From assembly GCF_046244365.1 (NCBI RefSeq), contig NZ_CP176395.1, forward strand, positions 1,798,001 through 1,862,000: a DNA stretch of 64,000 nt. Direction: 5' to 3'. The translations under genes and the position numbers were made by a program. This DNA is from Paenibacillus_V sp046244365 (GTDB taxonomy: Bacteria > Bacillota > Bacilli > Paenibacillales > NBRC-103111). This document shows positions 50,649 to 59,662 of the stretch, one piece after another (within the stretch, counting starts at the first letter, position 1; each line of letters opens with the position of its first letter). The notes under the pieces are model-generated. The model made no database searches. It was not told where the DNA came from and saw nothing but the letters and a program-made list of their open reading frames with translations.

Positions 50649-51311
50649 TTGAGCAGGGCAATTGCAAGCAAATGGGTGAAACAGTCGGTGCTGCAAAAGA
50701 ACGAAGCGGTTGCCAAACACATTCCGGAGACATGCTTTTACCGTCATGACCAGCTTCAGCTCATGCTTGACAAGCACGGTATGGTTGTCTTGAAGCCTGT
50801 TATCGGCACAGGCGGAGGCGGGCTCCTGCGCGTGGAGAAAAACGAAAACGGATATTTATGCTCGCAAGGCTCGCGCAACGTTACTCTGAAAAGCTTCGGA
50901 GCGGTCGTAGGATTCGTGAATCGGCGGCGCAGAAGAAGAAGGTATTTGATTCAGCAGGGCATTCATTTAGCCTCGATCAACGGCAGGCCGATCGACTATC
51001 GGGTGAAGCTGGTGAAGCTGCCGTCCGGCAAGTGGCAAATTCGGGCGATCGTCGGGCGGCTGGCGAGAAGAGGACTGTTCGTGACGAACCTGTGCAAGGG
51101 AGGCGAGCTGCTGAAATTCGCGAAGGCGCTAAGCGGTTCCCTGCCGGAGCAACCGGTGGCGGACAAAAAGCGCGAGCTGAAGACCCTCAGCTACACTTGC
51201 GTCAAGCTGATGGAGCACGCCTTTCCGGGCGTCGGCGAGCTTGGCTTCGACTTCGCGCTCGATCAGAGCGGGCAGCCTTGGCTGCTGGAAGTGAATACGC
51301 GGCCGCACTAG
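50649..51311 (+). CDS. YheC/YheD-like ATP-grasp protein, C-terminus short
   Basis: A 220-residue protein from a TTG at 50649 with GGAGGTG 7 nt upstream. ATP-grasp features: VVLKPVIGTGGGGLLRVEK (glycine-rich loop), YLIQQGIHLASINGRPIDYR, and GELGFDFALDQSGQPWLLEVNTRP (metal-binding end). Relatives YheC and YheD are spore-coat-associated proteins of Bacillus. The family normally continues ~20-30 residues beyond NT(N/R)PDPY, but here a TAG follows NTRPH, so the end is lost or altered. It is convergent with the EamA gene (14-nt gap). Confidence 0.8.
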   Translation: MSRAIASKWVKQSVLQKNEAVAKHIPETCFYRHDQLQLMLDKHGMVVLKPVIGTGGGGLLRVEKNENGYLCSQGSRNVTLKSFGAVVGFVNRRRRRRRYLIQQGIHLASINGRPIDYRVKLVKLPSGKWQIRAIVGRLARRGLFVTNLCKGGELLKFAKALSGSLPEQPVADKKRELKTLSYTCVKLMEHAFPGVGELGFDFALDQSGQPWLLEVNTRPH

Positions 51312-51325
51312 CCACAAAACTTGCG

Positions 51326-52216
51326 CTACAGCCTAACGCAGACGAGTCCGGCGAATAGGCAGGCAAGCGCGAAAGCTTGTAATCGCGTTAGGCGCTCTCG
51401 GAACAGTACGATGGAGCCGAGCGCCGTTACCAGGCCGTTCGTGGCGAATATCGGCGCCACAATGCCGGCTTTGCCGAGCTCCAGCGCAAAGGCGTACAGC
51501 TGCAGCCCGCCGTAGGAGAAAGCGCCTGCGGCCAGACCCCAGCGAAGTCCTACACGCGCCGCGTGCCGGGCTTCGCTGAGCGCAGCCTTTGGATCGAGCG
51601 CCGGACGGGTGCCTCTTGGCCGCCGGTCTATGCTCGTGGCAATAAACCAGACGAGTGAAAGCACATAACCGATGAGGAGCACTTGCGTATTGGCGAGGCC
51701 GAGCTCTTCCGTCACCTTAAGCCCGCCGTTTCGGAACGTAAACAGCAAGGTCGCCAGTGCGACGAGCAGAAACCATCTTTTCTCCGCAATCGATAGAGGC
51801 TCTTTCCCACGGATAGACAGCAGCACGACAGCTGCAAGCAGCAAGGCGATACCCGTCAGTTCGGCTATTCCGAACGTTTCGCCATACCAGAAGGCCGACA
51901 GGCCGATGACGAGAACGATATTCATATTGGTGAGCGGAGATGTCAGGCTGGCAGGCCCGTAATTCAGCGCCTTCATGAAGACGAGATTGCCCCAGGCGGA
52001 TCCTAAGCCTACGGCAAGCCCTCCGATCCAAAGGGCGGCATGATCCCAGCCTGTCGGACTGTGAAATAAAAGGTTTATGAGAAATCCGGCAGAACCGGAA
52101 GCATACAGGCCGACGAGCAAGTGCGAAATCGAGCCGTTCTGCATTTGCGAAATCTTCATCAGCAGGCCGGCCGTGCCGAACAGAACGGCGCTTAGGACGG
52201 CAACGATAAACCACAA
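51326..52216 (-). CDS. EamA/DMT superfamily transporter
   Basis: A 296-residue protein with ten membrane helices in two EamA repeats (~3-135, ~150-290). Segments such as LWFIVAVLSAVLFGTAGLLM, YGPASLTSPLTNMNIVLVIG and APIFATNGLVTALGSIVLFR, and the end LQAFALACLFAGLVCV are typical. Members export amino acids, nucleosides or other small metabolites. TTG at 52216 is preferred, with GGGAG 9 nt upstream; a TTG at 52225 touches that site. Confidence 0.87.
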   Translation of the reverse strand: MWFIVAVLSAVLFGTAGLLMKISQMQNGSISHLLVGLYASGSAGFLINLLFHSPTGWDHAALWIGGLAVGLGSAWGNLVFMKALNYGPASLTSPLTNMNIVLVIGLSAFWYGETFGIAELTGIALLLAAVVLLSIRGKEPLSIAEKRWFLLVALATLLFTFRNGGLKVTEELGLANTQVLLIGYVLSLVWFIATSIDRRPRGTRPALDPKAALSEARHAARVGLRWGLAAGAFSYGGLQLYAFALELGKAGIVAPIFATNGLVTALGSIVLFRERLTRLQAFALACLFAGLVCVRL

Positions 52217-52343
52217 CGAATCCAACTCCCGTTAAAGGATTATGACGAATGCGAAAGTGCAAGTACAACGCATTTTACAAAAATCGGCTGCCGTTGACAA
52301 GTTATTCGTGTGAGCCATGAATCGAGAAGAGGTGACTGATACG

Positions 52344-54332
52344 ATGAATACGAACCGGCCTTCCACGAGCCTCCGTTTAAGCCGCAAGATGAATCGCGTG
52401 CTATTGTACGTTCCGCGCGTATCCGTGCCAGTTGTCCTGCTGCCACCGGATGACGAAAAAAAGGCGAAGCCGGCAGCGTCAAGCCGGCGCTCCGTTACGC
52501 CGCGCAACAGGATGGCGGCAACGCTGCGGCGGAAACCGGCGAATACGGCCGGGCCGGAAGCGAAGAAGGAAGCGGAGCCGGGCGCTGCGAGCGAAGCGCC
52601 GGCATCCGCTGCGGGACGCAAAGCGCCAAGCGAAGCGCTGGCATCCGCCGCGGGACGCAAGGCACCAAGCGAAATGCCGGCATCCGCCGCGGGACGCAAG
52701 GCGTCAAGCGAAGCGCCGTCATCCGCTGCGGGACGCAAGGCGCCGAGCGAATCGCCGGCATCCGCCGCGGGACGCAAAGCGCCAAGCGAAGCGCCGGCAT
52801 CCGCCGCGGGACGCAAGGCGTCAAGCGAAATGCCGGCATCCGCCGCGGGACGCAAGGCGTCAAGCGAAGCGCTGTCATCCGCTGCGGGACGCAAGGCGCC
52901 GAGCGAAGCGCCGGCATCCGCCGCGGGACGCAAGGCGCCGAGCGAAGCGCTGGCATCCGCCGCGGGACGCAAAGCGCCGAGTAAACCGGCGGTTGAGCGT
53001 AGGCGGCGAATAGAATCGCCTGCGAGCGGCAAAGGCCGGCTTGAGCCGCTCGAATGGCCGAACGACCGGGCAACGCAAAGCGTTCCGCTCGCATGGTCGT
53101 CAGGCCGCAATCCGAAGGCCGAAGGGACGGCGACCGTTTCGAGCCGCAAGCAACAGGGGGGAGTATCTGCCGGATCGCGTTCGTCGGGTACGCGCAAGCC
53201 TTCCGGCGGAGCGAACGACGCTTGGCAGGAGCATCTCGAGCAGATCATGACGCAGGTTCCTCATAAGGGGATCGTGCTCATTCCGCCAACGACGGATTGG
53301 CGAGCTCCGCAGCTGCAAAGAGTCCATCATTTGGCGCAGGCGTTTGCAAGAGCGGACTATTTGACTTTCTTCATGACGCCGAATGACCGCTACGACCGGT
53401 ATGCGGAAGGCTTTCACCGGATCGGCAGTCATTTGTATGTCTCCAATATACCGATGCGCGCGTTTCGCAGGTTGAATAAACCTATCATGTTTTTCAATCA
53501 TCCGACAATCGGACACGGCATCATGAAACTGAATAATCCGGATGTGATCTACGATTTTCGCGACTATCCGGGTGAAGTCTTGTCGGGAGGAAATATCGAC
53601 GCGTATACGGAGCATGCACATCGCTTCCTGCTAGGAGGGGCATCGCTCGTCCTCGCTTCCGACGATCAGCTGCTATGGAAAGCGAGGCAAAAAAGACCGG
53701 ATACCGTTTATTGCCCGGACGGCATCGACTATCCTTTTTTTAGCCGCGTTACTTACCGGCAAGGTCTCGTTCCGGACGACATATCGGCAATCGTGTTCTC
53801 AGGCAGGCCGGTCATCGGTTATTTTGGGGGATTCGCCTCCTGGTGTGATTATGAAATGCTCCAGCATGCGGCAGATGCGCGTCCGAAGTATCAATTCGTA
53901 TTAATCGGACCGGATATGGACGGAAAGCTTCAAGAGACGGAGCTGATCAAGAGGCCGAACGTTACTTATTTGGGAGCGAAGCCTTACGAGGAATTAACGA
54001 ACTACCTGCCCTTCTTCGACGTCGGGACGATTCCTTTTCGAATCAACGAGTCGACGATTACCGCTTTTCCGCTCAAAATGTATGAATATATGGCCGCGGG
54101 ACGTCCCGTCGTAACGACGGATCTGCCCAAATGCGCACAGCACCCCTACGTGCATGCCGCCAAGCAACCGGGACAGTTTGCCGTCCAACTGGATGAAGCG
54201 CTGCGCTTGACCGCGGATTCCCGGTATAGCGCCAAGCTGCGGGAGTACGCCAAATCGCATTCGTGGGATACCCGTGCAGCCTATATGATCGAAATGCTAA
54301 GGCGCTCCGGGCGCCTGTCCTTAATCAGATAG
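52344..54332 (+). CDS. Glycosyltransferase with repetitive Ala/Lys-rich N-terminal region
   Basis: A 662-residue protein. The first ~80 residues are basic. About 82-212 are ten 13-residue repeats (SEAPASAAGRKAP). A further charged linker follows, and from ~300 there is a GT-B glycosyltransferase: GIVLIPPTTDWRAPQLQRVH, VIGYFGGFASWCDYEML, YQFVLIGPDMDGK and FPLKMYEYMAAGRPVV, with the Glu of the donor site. It is likely cytoplasmic and makes a spore or cell-surface glycan. GAAGAGGTGA precedes the ATG at 52344; an earlier ATG at 52317 lacks such a site. Confidence 0.83.
   Translation: MNTNRPSTSLRLSRKMNRVLLYVPRVSVPVVLLPPDDEKKAKPAASSRRSVTPRNRMAATLRRKPANTAGPEAKKEAEPGAASEAPASAAGRKAPSEALASAAGRKAPSEMPASAAGRKASSEAPSSAAGRKAPSESPASAAGRKAPSEAPASAAGRKASSEMPASAAGRKASSEALSSAAGRKAPSEAPASAAGRKAPSEALASAAGRKAPSKPAVERRRRIESPASGKGRLEPLEWPNDRATQSVPLAWSSGRNPKAEGTATVSSRKQQGGVSAGSRSSGTRKPSGGANDAWQEHLEQIMTQVPHKGIVLIPPTTDWRAPQLQRVHHLAQAFARADYLTFFMTPNDRYDRYAEGFHRIGSHLYVSNIPMRAFRRLNKPIMFFNHPTIGHGIMKLNNPDVIYDFRDYPGEVLSGGNIDAYTEHAHRFLLGGASLVLASDDQLLWKARQKRPDTVYCPDGIDYPFFSRVTYRQGLVPDDISAIVFSGRPVIGYFGGFASWCDYEMLQHAADARPKYQFVLIGPDMDGKLQETELIKRPNVTYLGAKPYEELTNYLPFFDVGTIPFRINESTITAFPLKMYEYMAAGRPVVTTDLPKCAQHPYVHAAKQPGQFAVQLDEALRLTADSRYSAKLREYAKSHSWDTRAAYMIEMLRRSGRLSLIR
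52590..52985. repeat. Ten tandem 39-nt repeats inside the glycosyltransferase gene
   Basis: The unit contains GCATCCGCCGCGGGACGCAA and encodes 13 residues (GRKAPSEALASAA). Variants (A/P or M/P or A/L, AP or AS) recur in a higher-order pattern of about four units, so block duplications occurred. The unit length is a multiple of 3, so expansion or contraction keeps the frame. Confidence 0.9.
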
Positions 54333-54444
54333 GCCACAATCGCATACAGCCAGGCCAATATCCCGTATCCCTATTTGTTTTCCCTTATGCTATGATTACA
54401 CAAGCAGCTCATATACGTGTGGTCACGAACGAGGGGGATAACGG

Positions 54445-55521
54445 ATGACGACGATAAGTAAAATCCGGATCGGGATAATTGGGGCCGGAAATATCGCCAA
54501 TGTACACATTAACGACTATTTGAAGCTTCAGGACGAATGTGAAATTACGGCGATTACGGACGTAGCGCTGCCGCTTGCCGAGCAGAGAGCCAAGGAATAC
54601 GGCATTCCGAACGTATACCGGACGGCGGAGGAATTGATTGGAAGCGACGAGGTCGATGCGGTGATCGTCGCGGTACCGAACAAATTCCATGCACCGCTCG
54701 CGGTCGCAGCTATGGAGGCGGGCAAGCATGTTTTGCTGGAGAAGCCGATGGGTCTTAATGCGGCGGATGCGAAGCAGATTGTGCGCGTGCAGCAAAAAAC
54801 GGGACGTATCGTGATGGTCGGCCATCAGCGCCGTTTCGAGTATTTGGCCATGCAGATTAAGGAGCAGGTCGTACGGGGCGAATTGGGCCGCATCTATACG
54901 GCCAAAACCGGCTGGTACCGGCGGAAAGGCATTCCCGGCTGGGGGACCTGGTTCACCCAAATGGCAGTATCCGGCGGCGGTCCGCTGATCGACATCGGCG
55001 TGCATATGCTGGATCTCGCGCTTCATTTAATGGGCAATCCGAAGCCGGTTGCCGTCTATGGCGCCACATACGCGGAATTCGGACCGCAGCGCAAGGGCAT
55101 CGGAAACTGGGGAACGCCGAACTGGGACGGCGTCTATGACGTTGAAGACTTGGCGACGGCGCTGATCCGTATGGAAGACGGCAGCACGCTGACGCTGGAA
55201 GTAAGCTGGGCCGTGCATATGAACACGGACAGCACGCCGTTCATTCACTTGATGGGCTCTGAGGGCGGCGCTTATTTGGCGGGCGATAACGGCAAATATT
55301 TGACCGAGAAGTTCGATAAAGCGATGGAAGTCGAGCTCGCCACGCCTGCTAACGACGAAGGCTCCCGCCGCCGGATGTGCAAGCACTTCCTCGAGTGCAT
55401 TCGGACCGGCCAAGAGCCGCTTACGTCGGTTATGACGGGCCTCGCCAACAACTTGATTCTGGACGCCATCTATGAATCGTCGCGCACCGGCGGCGAAGTG
55501 AAGCTGGACTGGAACCTGTAA
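54445..55521 (+). CDS. Gfo/Idh/MocA family NAD(P)-dependent dehydrogenase
   Basis: A 358-residue oxidoreductase, the usual family length. The Rossmann start is IRIGIIGAGNIANVHINDYL, followed by VIVAVPNKFHAPLAVAAM and the catalytic LLEKPMGLNAADA, and the C-terminal domain has GGGPLIDIGVHMLDLALHL with the active-site His. Substrates in the family include inositols and sugar derivatives; here unknown. It appears to be a single gene with its own terminator. GAGGGGGATAACGG precedes the ATG. Confidence 0.92.
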   Translation: MTTISKIRIGIIGAGNIANVHINDYLKLQDECEITAITDVALPLAEQRAKEYGIPNVYRTAEELIGSDEVDAVIVAVPNKFHAPLAVAAMEAGKHVLLEKPMGLNAADAKQIVRVQQKTGRIVMVGHQRRFEYLAMQIKEQVVRGELGRIYTAKTGWYRRKGIPGWGTWFTQMAVSGGGPLIDIGVHMLDLALHLMGNPKPVAVYGATYAEFGPQRKGIGNWGTPNWDGVYDVEDLATALIRMEDGSTLTLEVSWAVHMNTDSTPFIHLMGSEGGAYLAGDNGKYLTEKFDKAMEVELATPANDEGSRRRMCKHFLECIRTGQEPLTSVMTGLANNLILDAIYESSRTGGEVKLDWNL

Positions 55522-55571
55522 GTCGGCGCGGCCGATGTTTCGGAGTGATTTTCGTCTAGGGGAAAAAACAG

Positions 55572-55610
55572 AAGCCGATTAGAACTTTTCGATGTTCTAA
55601 TCGGCTTTTT
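55572..55610 (+). terminator. Terminator after the dehydrogenase gene
   Basis: AAGCCGATTAGAAC and GTTCTAATCGGCTT form a 14-bp stem followed by TTTGG TTTT. Confidence 0.9.
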
Positions 55611-55716
55611 GGTTTTCAGTTTCGGCGAGAAGAGTATGCTCATCCTGCCTGTTCAGCGGATTCCCGTCAATTCCTCTGATTCTCCGTCCATTCGGCGGTT
55701 TCCCGCTGATCCCCGC

Positions 55717-55775
55717 AAAATTAGAGCCTTTGACGTCGTCTATTCCGTCGTTTTCTGGAGAATCGCGAATATAAG
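55717..55775. repeat. Left part of the GCCTTTGACGTCGTCTA repeat array
   Basis: One unit (TTAGAGCCTTTGACGTCGTC) and the first part of a second (CGCGAATATAAG) lie left of the IS element. The array continues at 57213 after it. Confidence 0.75.
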
Positions 55776-57212
55776 ACGGTGTACAATTGTTTGTGTACCA
55801 AGAATTGGAGCCTAGTCAAGCAACAAAAAAGTAGGGTATTCTCGGGATTGCGACGTCACCAAGAAAGGAACCCTACTCATGGCAACTATACACGAAACAA
55901 CCCTATCCGATCTATTTGAAAATCTTGTCACTCAGTTTGTTCAAGAAAATCTCGAGCGTATCATGAAAGCGGAAATGAATAGCTTCATGGACGATGACGA
56001 ACGAGCTCAGCACAATAGCCGCAACGGGTATTACAAACGTTCTCTCCATACCAAGTTTGGGCATATCCAGGATTTACAGGTTCCGCGGGACCGTAACGGC
56101 GACTTCCAGACTCAAGTGTTTCAACCTTACCAGCGGCGTGACGGTTGGCTGGAGGAGGCGGTCATCCAGATGTACAAAAGCGGTATGGGTACCCGCGATG
56201 TTGCTCGTTTCATTGAAAGCATGTTTGGCAGCCATTACTCGCCTACCACCGTTAGTAACATTACGGCAACCGTACTGGAGGATATCCATGCGTGGCAGTC
56301 CAGGCCGCTCAAAAGACGCTACTCCGTCATTTACCTAGACGGCCTGTACGTCAAACTCAAGCGCAGCACGGTTAGCGGTGAAGCGATCTACTTTGCCATG
56401 GGCATCGATGAAGACGGACATCGGCAGATTCTCGGCTTTTACGTAGGCGGTCAAGAGAGTGCGAACGGTTGGCGCGACGTCTTGAAGGACCTGTACAAGC
56501 GCGGTGCTCAGGAAGTCTTGTTAGGCGTGTTTGACGGCCTTCCTGGGCTCGATGACGCTTTCCGTGAAACGTATCCGAAGGCTGACGTACAGCACTGTAT
56601 AGTTCACAAGGTTCGGTCTACGTTTCCAAAGATTCGCGTGCAGGATAAGGTAGAATTTATCGACGATCTGAAAACAATCTACCACGCACTCGATCACGAT
56701 CTGGCTATGGCTGCTTTCGATACCGTAAAGGCAAAATGGGGCAAGAAGTACCCGAGGGAAATGAAGTCCTGGGAGGATCAGCTTCCCACACTGCTCACCT
56801 TCTACAAGTACCCAGCGCTGATCAAAGAAGCCATTTATACCTCGAATCCCATCGAACGCATGAACAAAGAATTCCGGAAGCGGCTAAAACCAATGAACAG
56901 CTTAACAAACATTGACGCTGCCGAGAAGATCATTTATCTAGATACCATAGAGTATAATGAGCGCTTCGAGAACCGCGTCATTCGTGGGTTTGGAGATCCG
57001 GCGGTTAAGAAAAAACTGACTGAGATCTTTGAGGAACGCTATCCGGCTTCAACAGCTAAAGAGGAATAAAAAACCAGCTCCCGCGCCTTCGCTTGGGCTC
57101 TGTCCTCCTCCGCCAAAAAAATCGTCAGAACATTCAAACATTTAAAAAGCAAGTGATTATCCATCGTTCCGATGGATCCCCCTACAACCTTACACAAACT
57201 TCTTGACGCTAC
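55776..57212 (+). mobile_element. IS256-family insertion sequence (~1.44 kb)
   Basis: The ends share GTTTGTGTA, placed 13 nt in from each boundary in inverted orientation. The flanks carry an identical CGAATATAAG (55766-55775 and 57213-57222), consistent with an 8-9 bp target duplication typical of IS256. The element contains one full transposase gene. Joining the flanks restores a continuous repeat unit, which supports the boundaries. Terminal inverted repeats outside the core are poorly matched. Confidence 0.8.
55879..57069 (+). CDS. IS256-family transposase
   Basis: A 396-residue mutator-type transposase. The DDE residues lie in VIYLDGLYVKLKRS (first Asp), LGVFDGLPGLDDAF (second Asp, with the usual DVQHCIVHKVRS C/H motif after it) and SNPIERMNKEFRKR (Glu). 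The length is normal and there is no internal stop, so it may be active. AAAGGAACCC precedes the ATG. Confidence 0.96.
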   Translation: MATIHETTLSDLFENLVTQFVQENLERIMKAEMNSFMDDDERAQHNSRNGYYKRSLHTKFGHIQDLQVPRDRNGDFQTQVFQPYQRRDGWLEEAVIQMYKSGMGTRDVARFIESMFGSHYSPTTVSNITATVLEDIHAWQSRPLKRRYSVIYLDGLYVKLKRSTVSGEAIYFAMGIDEDGHRQILGFYVGGQESANGWRDVLKDLYKRGAQEVLLGVFDGLPGLDDAFRETYPKADVQHCIVHKVRSTFPKIRVQDKVEFIDDLKTIYHALDHDLAMAAFDTVKAKWGKKYPREMKSWEDQLPTLLTFYKYPALIKEAIYTSNPIERMNKEFRKRLKPMNSLTNIDAAEKIIYLDTIEYNERFENRVIRGFGDPAVKKKLTEIFEERYPASTAKEE

Positions 57213-57360
57213 CGAATATAAGCGCCTCTAACGTCGTCTAATTGCCTCAAATAGGCCTTTCCCGCCGATTTTTTGCAATATAAGAGCCTTTGGCGTCGTC
57301 TAATTCGCGGATTTTTCGGATAATCGCACATTTAAGAGTCTCTGGCGTCGTCTAAATGCT
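57213..57360. repeat. Right part of the GCCTTTGGCGTCGTCTAA repeat array
   Basis: Three units (TAAGCGCCTCTAACGTCGTC, TAAGAGCCTTTGGCGTCGTC, TAAGAGTCTCTGGCGTCGTC) are spaced 62 and 51 nt. With the IS removed, the spacing to the left unit is also 51 nt. Function unknown. Confidence 0.8.
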
Positions 57361-57453
57361 CATAGGCAAAGCAGTGTGGCGAAGCTGTCGAGCGGTATGG
57401 TGACAGCGGAATAGCGGTAGCGGGCGACGACGGGCGACGGCGGGTAAGTGCTC

Positions 57454-57598
57454 CTGCAATCGCACCCCTGCAATCGCACCCCTGCAATCGCACCCCCGCA
57501 ATCGCACCCCTCCATCGCACCCCGCAATCGCACCCCCGCAAACGCACCCCGCAATCACACCCCCGCAATCGCACCCCCGCAATCGCACACTTGCAATT
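57454..57598. repeat. Tandem GCAATCGCACCCC array (~11 units of 12-14 nt)
   Basis: About eleven imperfect copies of GCAATCGCACCCCC. Further on, ACGCCTCGCTCAATATCTCG occurs twice (about 57629 and 57656). The gap 57361-57740 has no supported gene; frames across it encode only Cys/Gly/Arg repeats. Confidence 0.85.
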
Positions 57599-57740
57599 AC
57601 TCTGTATGCCGGTGCTTCCGATTGTAACGCCTCGCTCAATATCTCGTGACGTCCACGCCTCGCTCAATATCTCGCCTATCCCTCTAACGCCCACGCCGAC
57701 CGCTCGACCTTTCCTTACCGCTAAAGCCAACCCCATTCCG

Positions 57741-58613
57741 TCACTCCTTGACGGCTCCGATCGCGATCCCTTTGACGAAGTACCGCTGCAGGAAAGGATA
57801 CACGAGCAGGATGGGAAGGGCGCCGATAAAAATTTGCGAGGCCCGGATTGTTCGTTCCGAGAGATTGGCGACCATCGACTGATCGAACTTCGTCATATCC
57901 CGTTGAACGATGATGGTTTGCATAAAACTTGCAAGCGGAAGGCGCGAAGCATCCTTCATGTAGATCAAGCCGTCAAAGTAAGCGTTCCAATGTCCGACCA
58001 TGGTGAAGAGCGAAATCGTCGCGATGGCCGGCAGCGAGATCGGCAGATAAATCATGACGAACGTCCGAAAATGGCCGGCCCCGTCGATAAAAGCGGCTTC
58101 CTCGAGATCCTTCGGGACGGTGCGGAAGAAGTTTAGCAGCAAGATGATGTTATAGACCGTTACCATTCCCGGCAAAATAAGCGCAAGCAAGGAATTCATC
58201 AAGCCGAGCTTAAGGATAAGAATATAGGTTGGAATCAGGCCGCCGCTGAACAGCATGGTGACGACAAAGTACCAAAGATACACGTTGCGGGCGCGAAAAA
58301 CGCGCGTTTCTTTAGAAAGCGCGTAAGCGGCGACTGCGTTGACCAGCATGGCCAGCGCCGTGCCGATCACCGTCCGTTGTATGGAGACGCCCAGCGATGA
58401 AAGAAAATTGGAGTTGGTAAACGTTTTGGCATAAGCCTCGAACGTAAAGCCGATCGGCCAAAACGTAACCAATCCGGCATTGGCGGGAGCGGATGCGCTT
58501 AGGGATACCATCAGCAAATGGTACATCGGCAGCAGGCAAAGAATCGAAAGCGTAATCAGCACCGTGTTGTTAAGTAGGGTGAACATGCGATAAGACAGCG
58601 TTTTGTGGTACAT
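57741..58613 (-). CDS. ABC sugar permease (LplC/YtcP-like)
   Basis: A 290-residue permease with six membrane segments. The EAA coupling loop is LEEAAFIDGAGHFRTFVMIY and the C-terminus is LQRYFVKGIAIGAVKE, usual for LplC-like CUT1 permeases of Bacillales. The upstream partner permease ends 15 nt before its start. An AGGAGGT site precedes the ATG. No terminator is seen before the repeat region that follows. Confidence 0.93.
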   Translation of the reverse strand: MYHKTLSYRMFTLLNNTVLITLSILCLLPMYHLLMVSLSASAPANAGLVTFWPIGFTFEAYAKTFTNSNFLSSLGVSIQRTVIGTALAMLVNAVAAYALSKETRVFRARNVYLWYFVVTMLFSGGLIPTYILILKLGLMNSLLALILPGMVTVYNIILLLNFFRTVPKDLEEAAFIDGAGHFRTFVMIYLPISLPAIATISLFTMVGHWNAYFDGLIYMKDASRLPLASFMQTIIVQRDMTKFDQSMVANLSERTIRASQIFIGALPILLVYPFLQRYFVKGIAIGAVKE

Positions 58614-58628
58614 GTCTTTGACCTCCTG

Positions 58629-59579
58629 CTAGAAGATGCGATACCCGGCGAACCGATAAGCGAGACGGTACGATATGGCGATTAAGATCAGGCTGATCAC
58701 CGATTTGAACAAGCCTACCGCCGTAGCGAAGCTGAATTGACCGCTTAACAGACCTTCCCGGTAAACAAAGGTGTCGATAATGTCTCCCTGCTGGTAGATC
58801 AGAGGACTGTACAAGTTGAACACTTGGTCGAAGTTCGCGTTCAGCACGTTGCCCAGCGCCAAAGTTGCGACGACGATTGCAATCGGGACGAGGGAGGGCA
58901 TGGTAATATGCATCGTTTGTTTCCAGCGGCTCGCCCCGTCGACTTCGGCCGCTTCGTACAACGCGGGGTTAATGCCCGCCAGCGCCGCGAGGAATATAAT
59001 CGTGTTGAATCCGAATTCCTTCCACACATCGCTGAAGATGATCGTAAACCGGAACCAGCTGCCGTCGCCGAGAAAGAAAATCGGCTTGATGCCGAACACG
59101 TGGCTAAGGAACTGGTTGACGAGGCCGGTTTGGGCTAGCAGGTCGATCAATATTCCCGCAAGGGTGACCCAGGATAGAAAGTGGGGAAGGTAGACGAACG
59201 TTTGGATCGACCTTTTGAGCCCCATGTTCCGAACCTCGTTCAATAACAAAGCGAAGCCGAACGGAACGATCAGGTTCATCACGATTTTGGAGCAGGCGAA
59301 GAACAAGGTGTTCCACGTAATTTTCAAAAAATACTCATTCTCCAGCATATAGCGGAAATGCTTCAAGCCGACCCACGGGGAGCCGGTTATGCCGAGCGCA
59401 GCTTTATAATCTTGAAAGGCCATCACAATTCCCGACATGGGAAGATAAGAAAAAACGAAAACCAACAGAGCGGCCGGCAGAACCATAAGATGCAGCATCC
59501 ATGGCTGCTTTCGGCTGTTTTTGCTTTTCCCGCTCCGGGTGGCTTTGAGAGATATTTGCTGTCTGGTATTCGCTTCCAT
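58629..59579 (-). CDS. ABC sugar permease (LplB-like)
   Basis: A 316-residue permease. A basic N-terminus precedes six membrane segments (PWMLHLMVLPAALLVFVFSY first). The coupling loop is LYEAAEVDGASRWKQTMHIT. The closing YRLAYRFAGYRIF is typical of LplB-like proteins that serve with LplA-like lipoproteins. ATG at 59579 is preferred, with GGGAGAG upstream; an in-frame start at 59603 lies in the ribosome site. It is divergent from the sensor kinase gene. Confidence 0.93.
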   Translation of the reverse strand: MEANTRQQISLKATRSGKSKNSRKQPWMLHLMVLPAALLVFVFSYLPMSGIVMAFQDYKAALGITGSPWVGLKHFRYMLENEYFLKITWNTLFFACSKIVMNLIVPFGFALLLNEVRNMGLKRSIQTFVYLPHFLSWVTLAGILIDLLAQTGLVNQFLSHVFGIKPIFFLGDGSWFRFTIIFSDVWKEFGFNTIIFLAALAGINPALYEAAEVDGASRWKQTMHITMPSLVPIAIVVATLALGNVLNANFDQVFNLYSPLIYQQGDIIDTFVYREGLLSGQFSFATAVGLFKSVISLILIAISYRLAYRFAGYRIF

Positions 59580-59662
59580 CGCTCTCTCCCGCCTCCTAAT
59601 CACGTATTTGTGTATTTTAAGAATCCCTGTTATATATAGTATCAGCGAGATCCGGCATTGAA

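Noticed and set aside
52232..53248. Long minus-strand ORF (~338 codons) with GALRPAADA-type repeats
   Set aside because: It is the antisense of the 39-nt repeats, whose multiple-of-3 length keeps all frames open. The plus strand has a ribosome site and a clear glycosyltransferase domain.
57332..57736. Cys/Gly/Arg-repeat protein on the minus strand
   Set aside because: It is only a translation of the GCAATCGCACCCC array; several frames are equally open.
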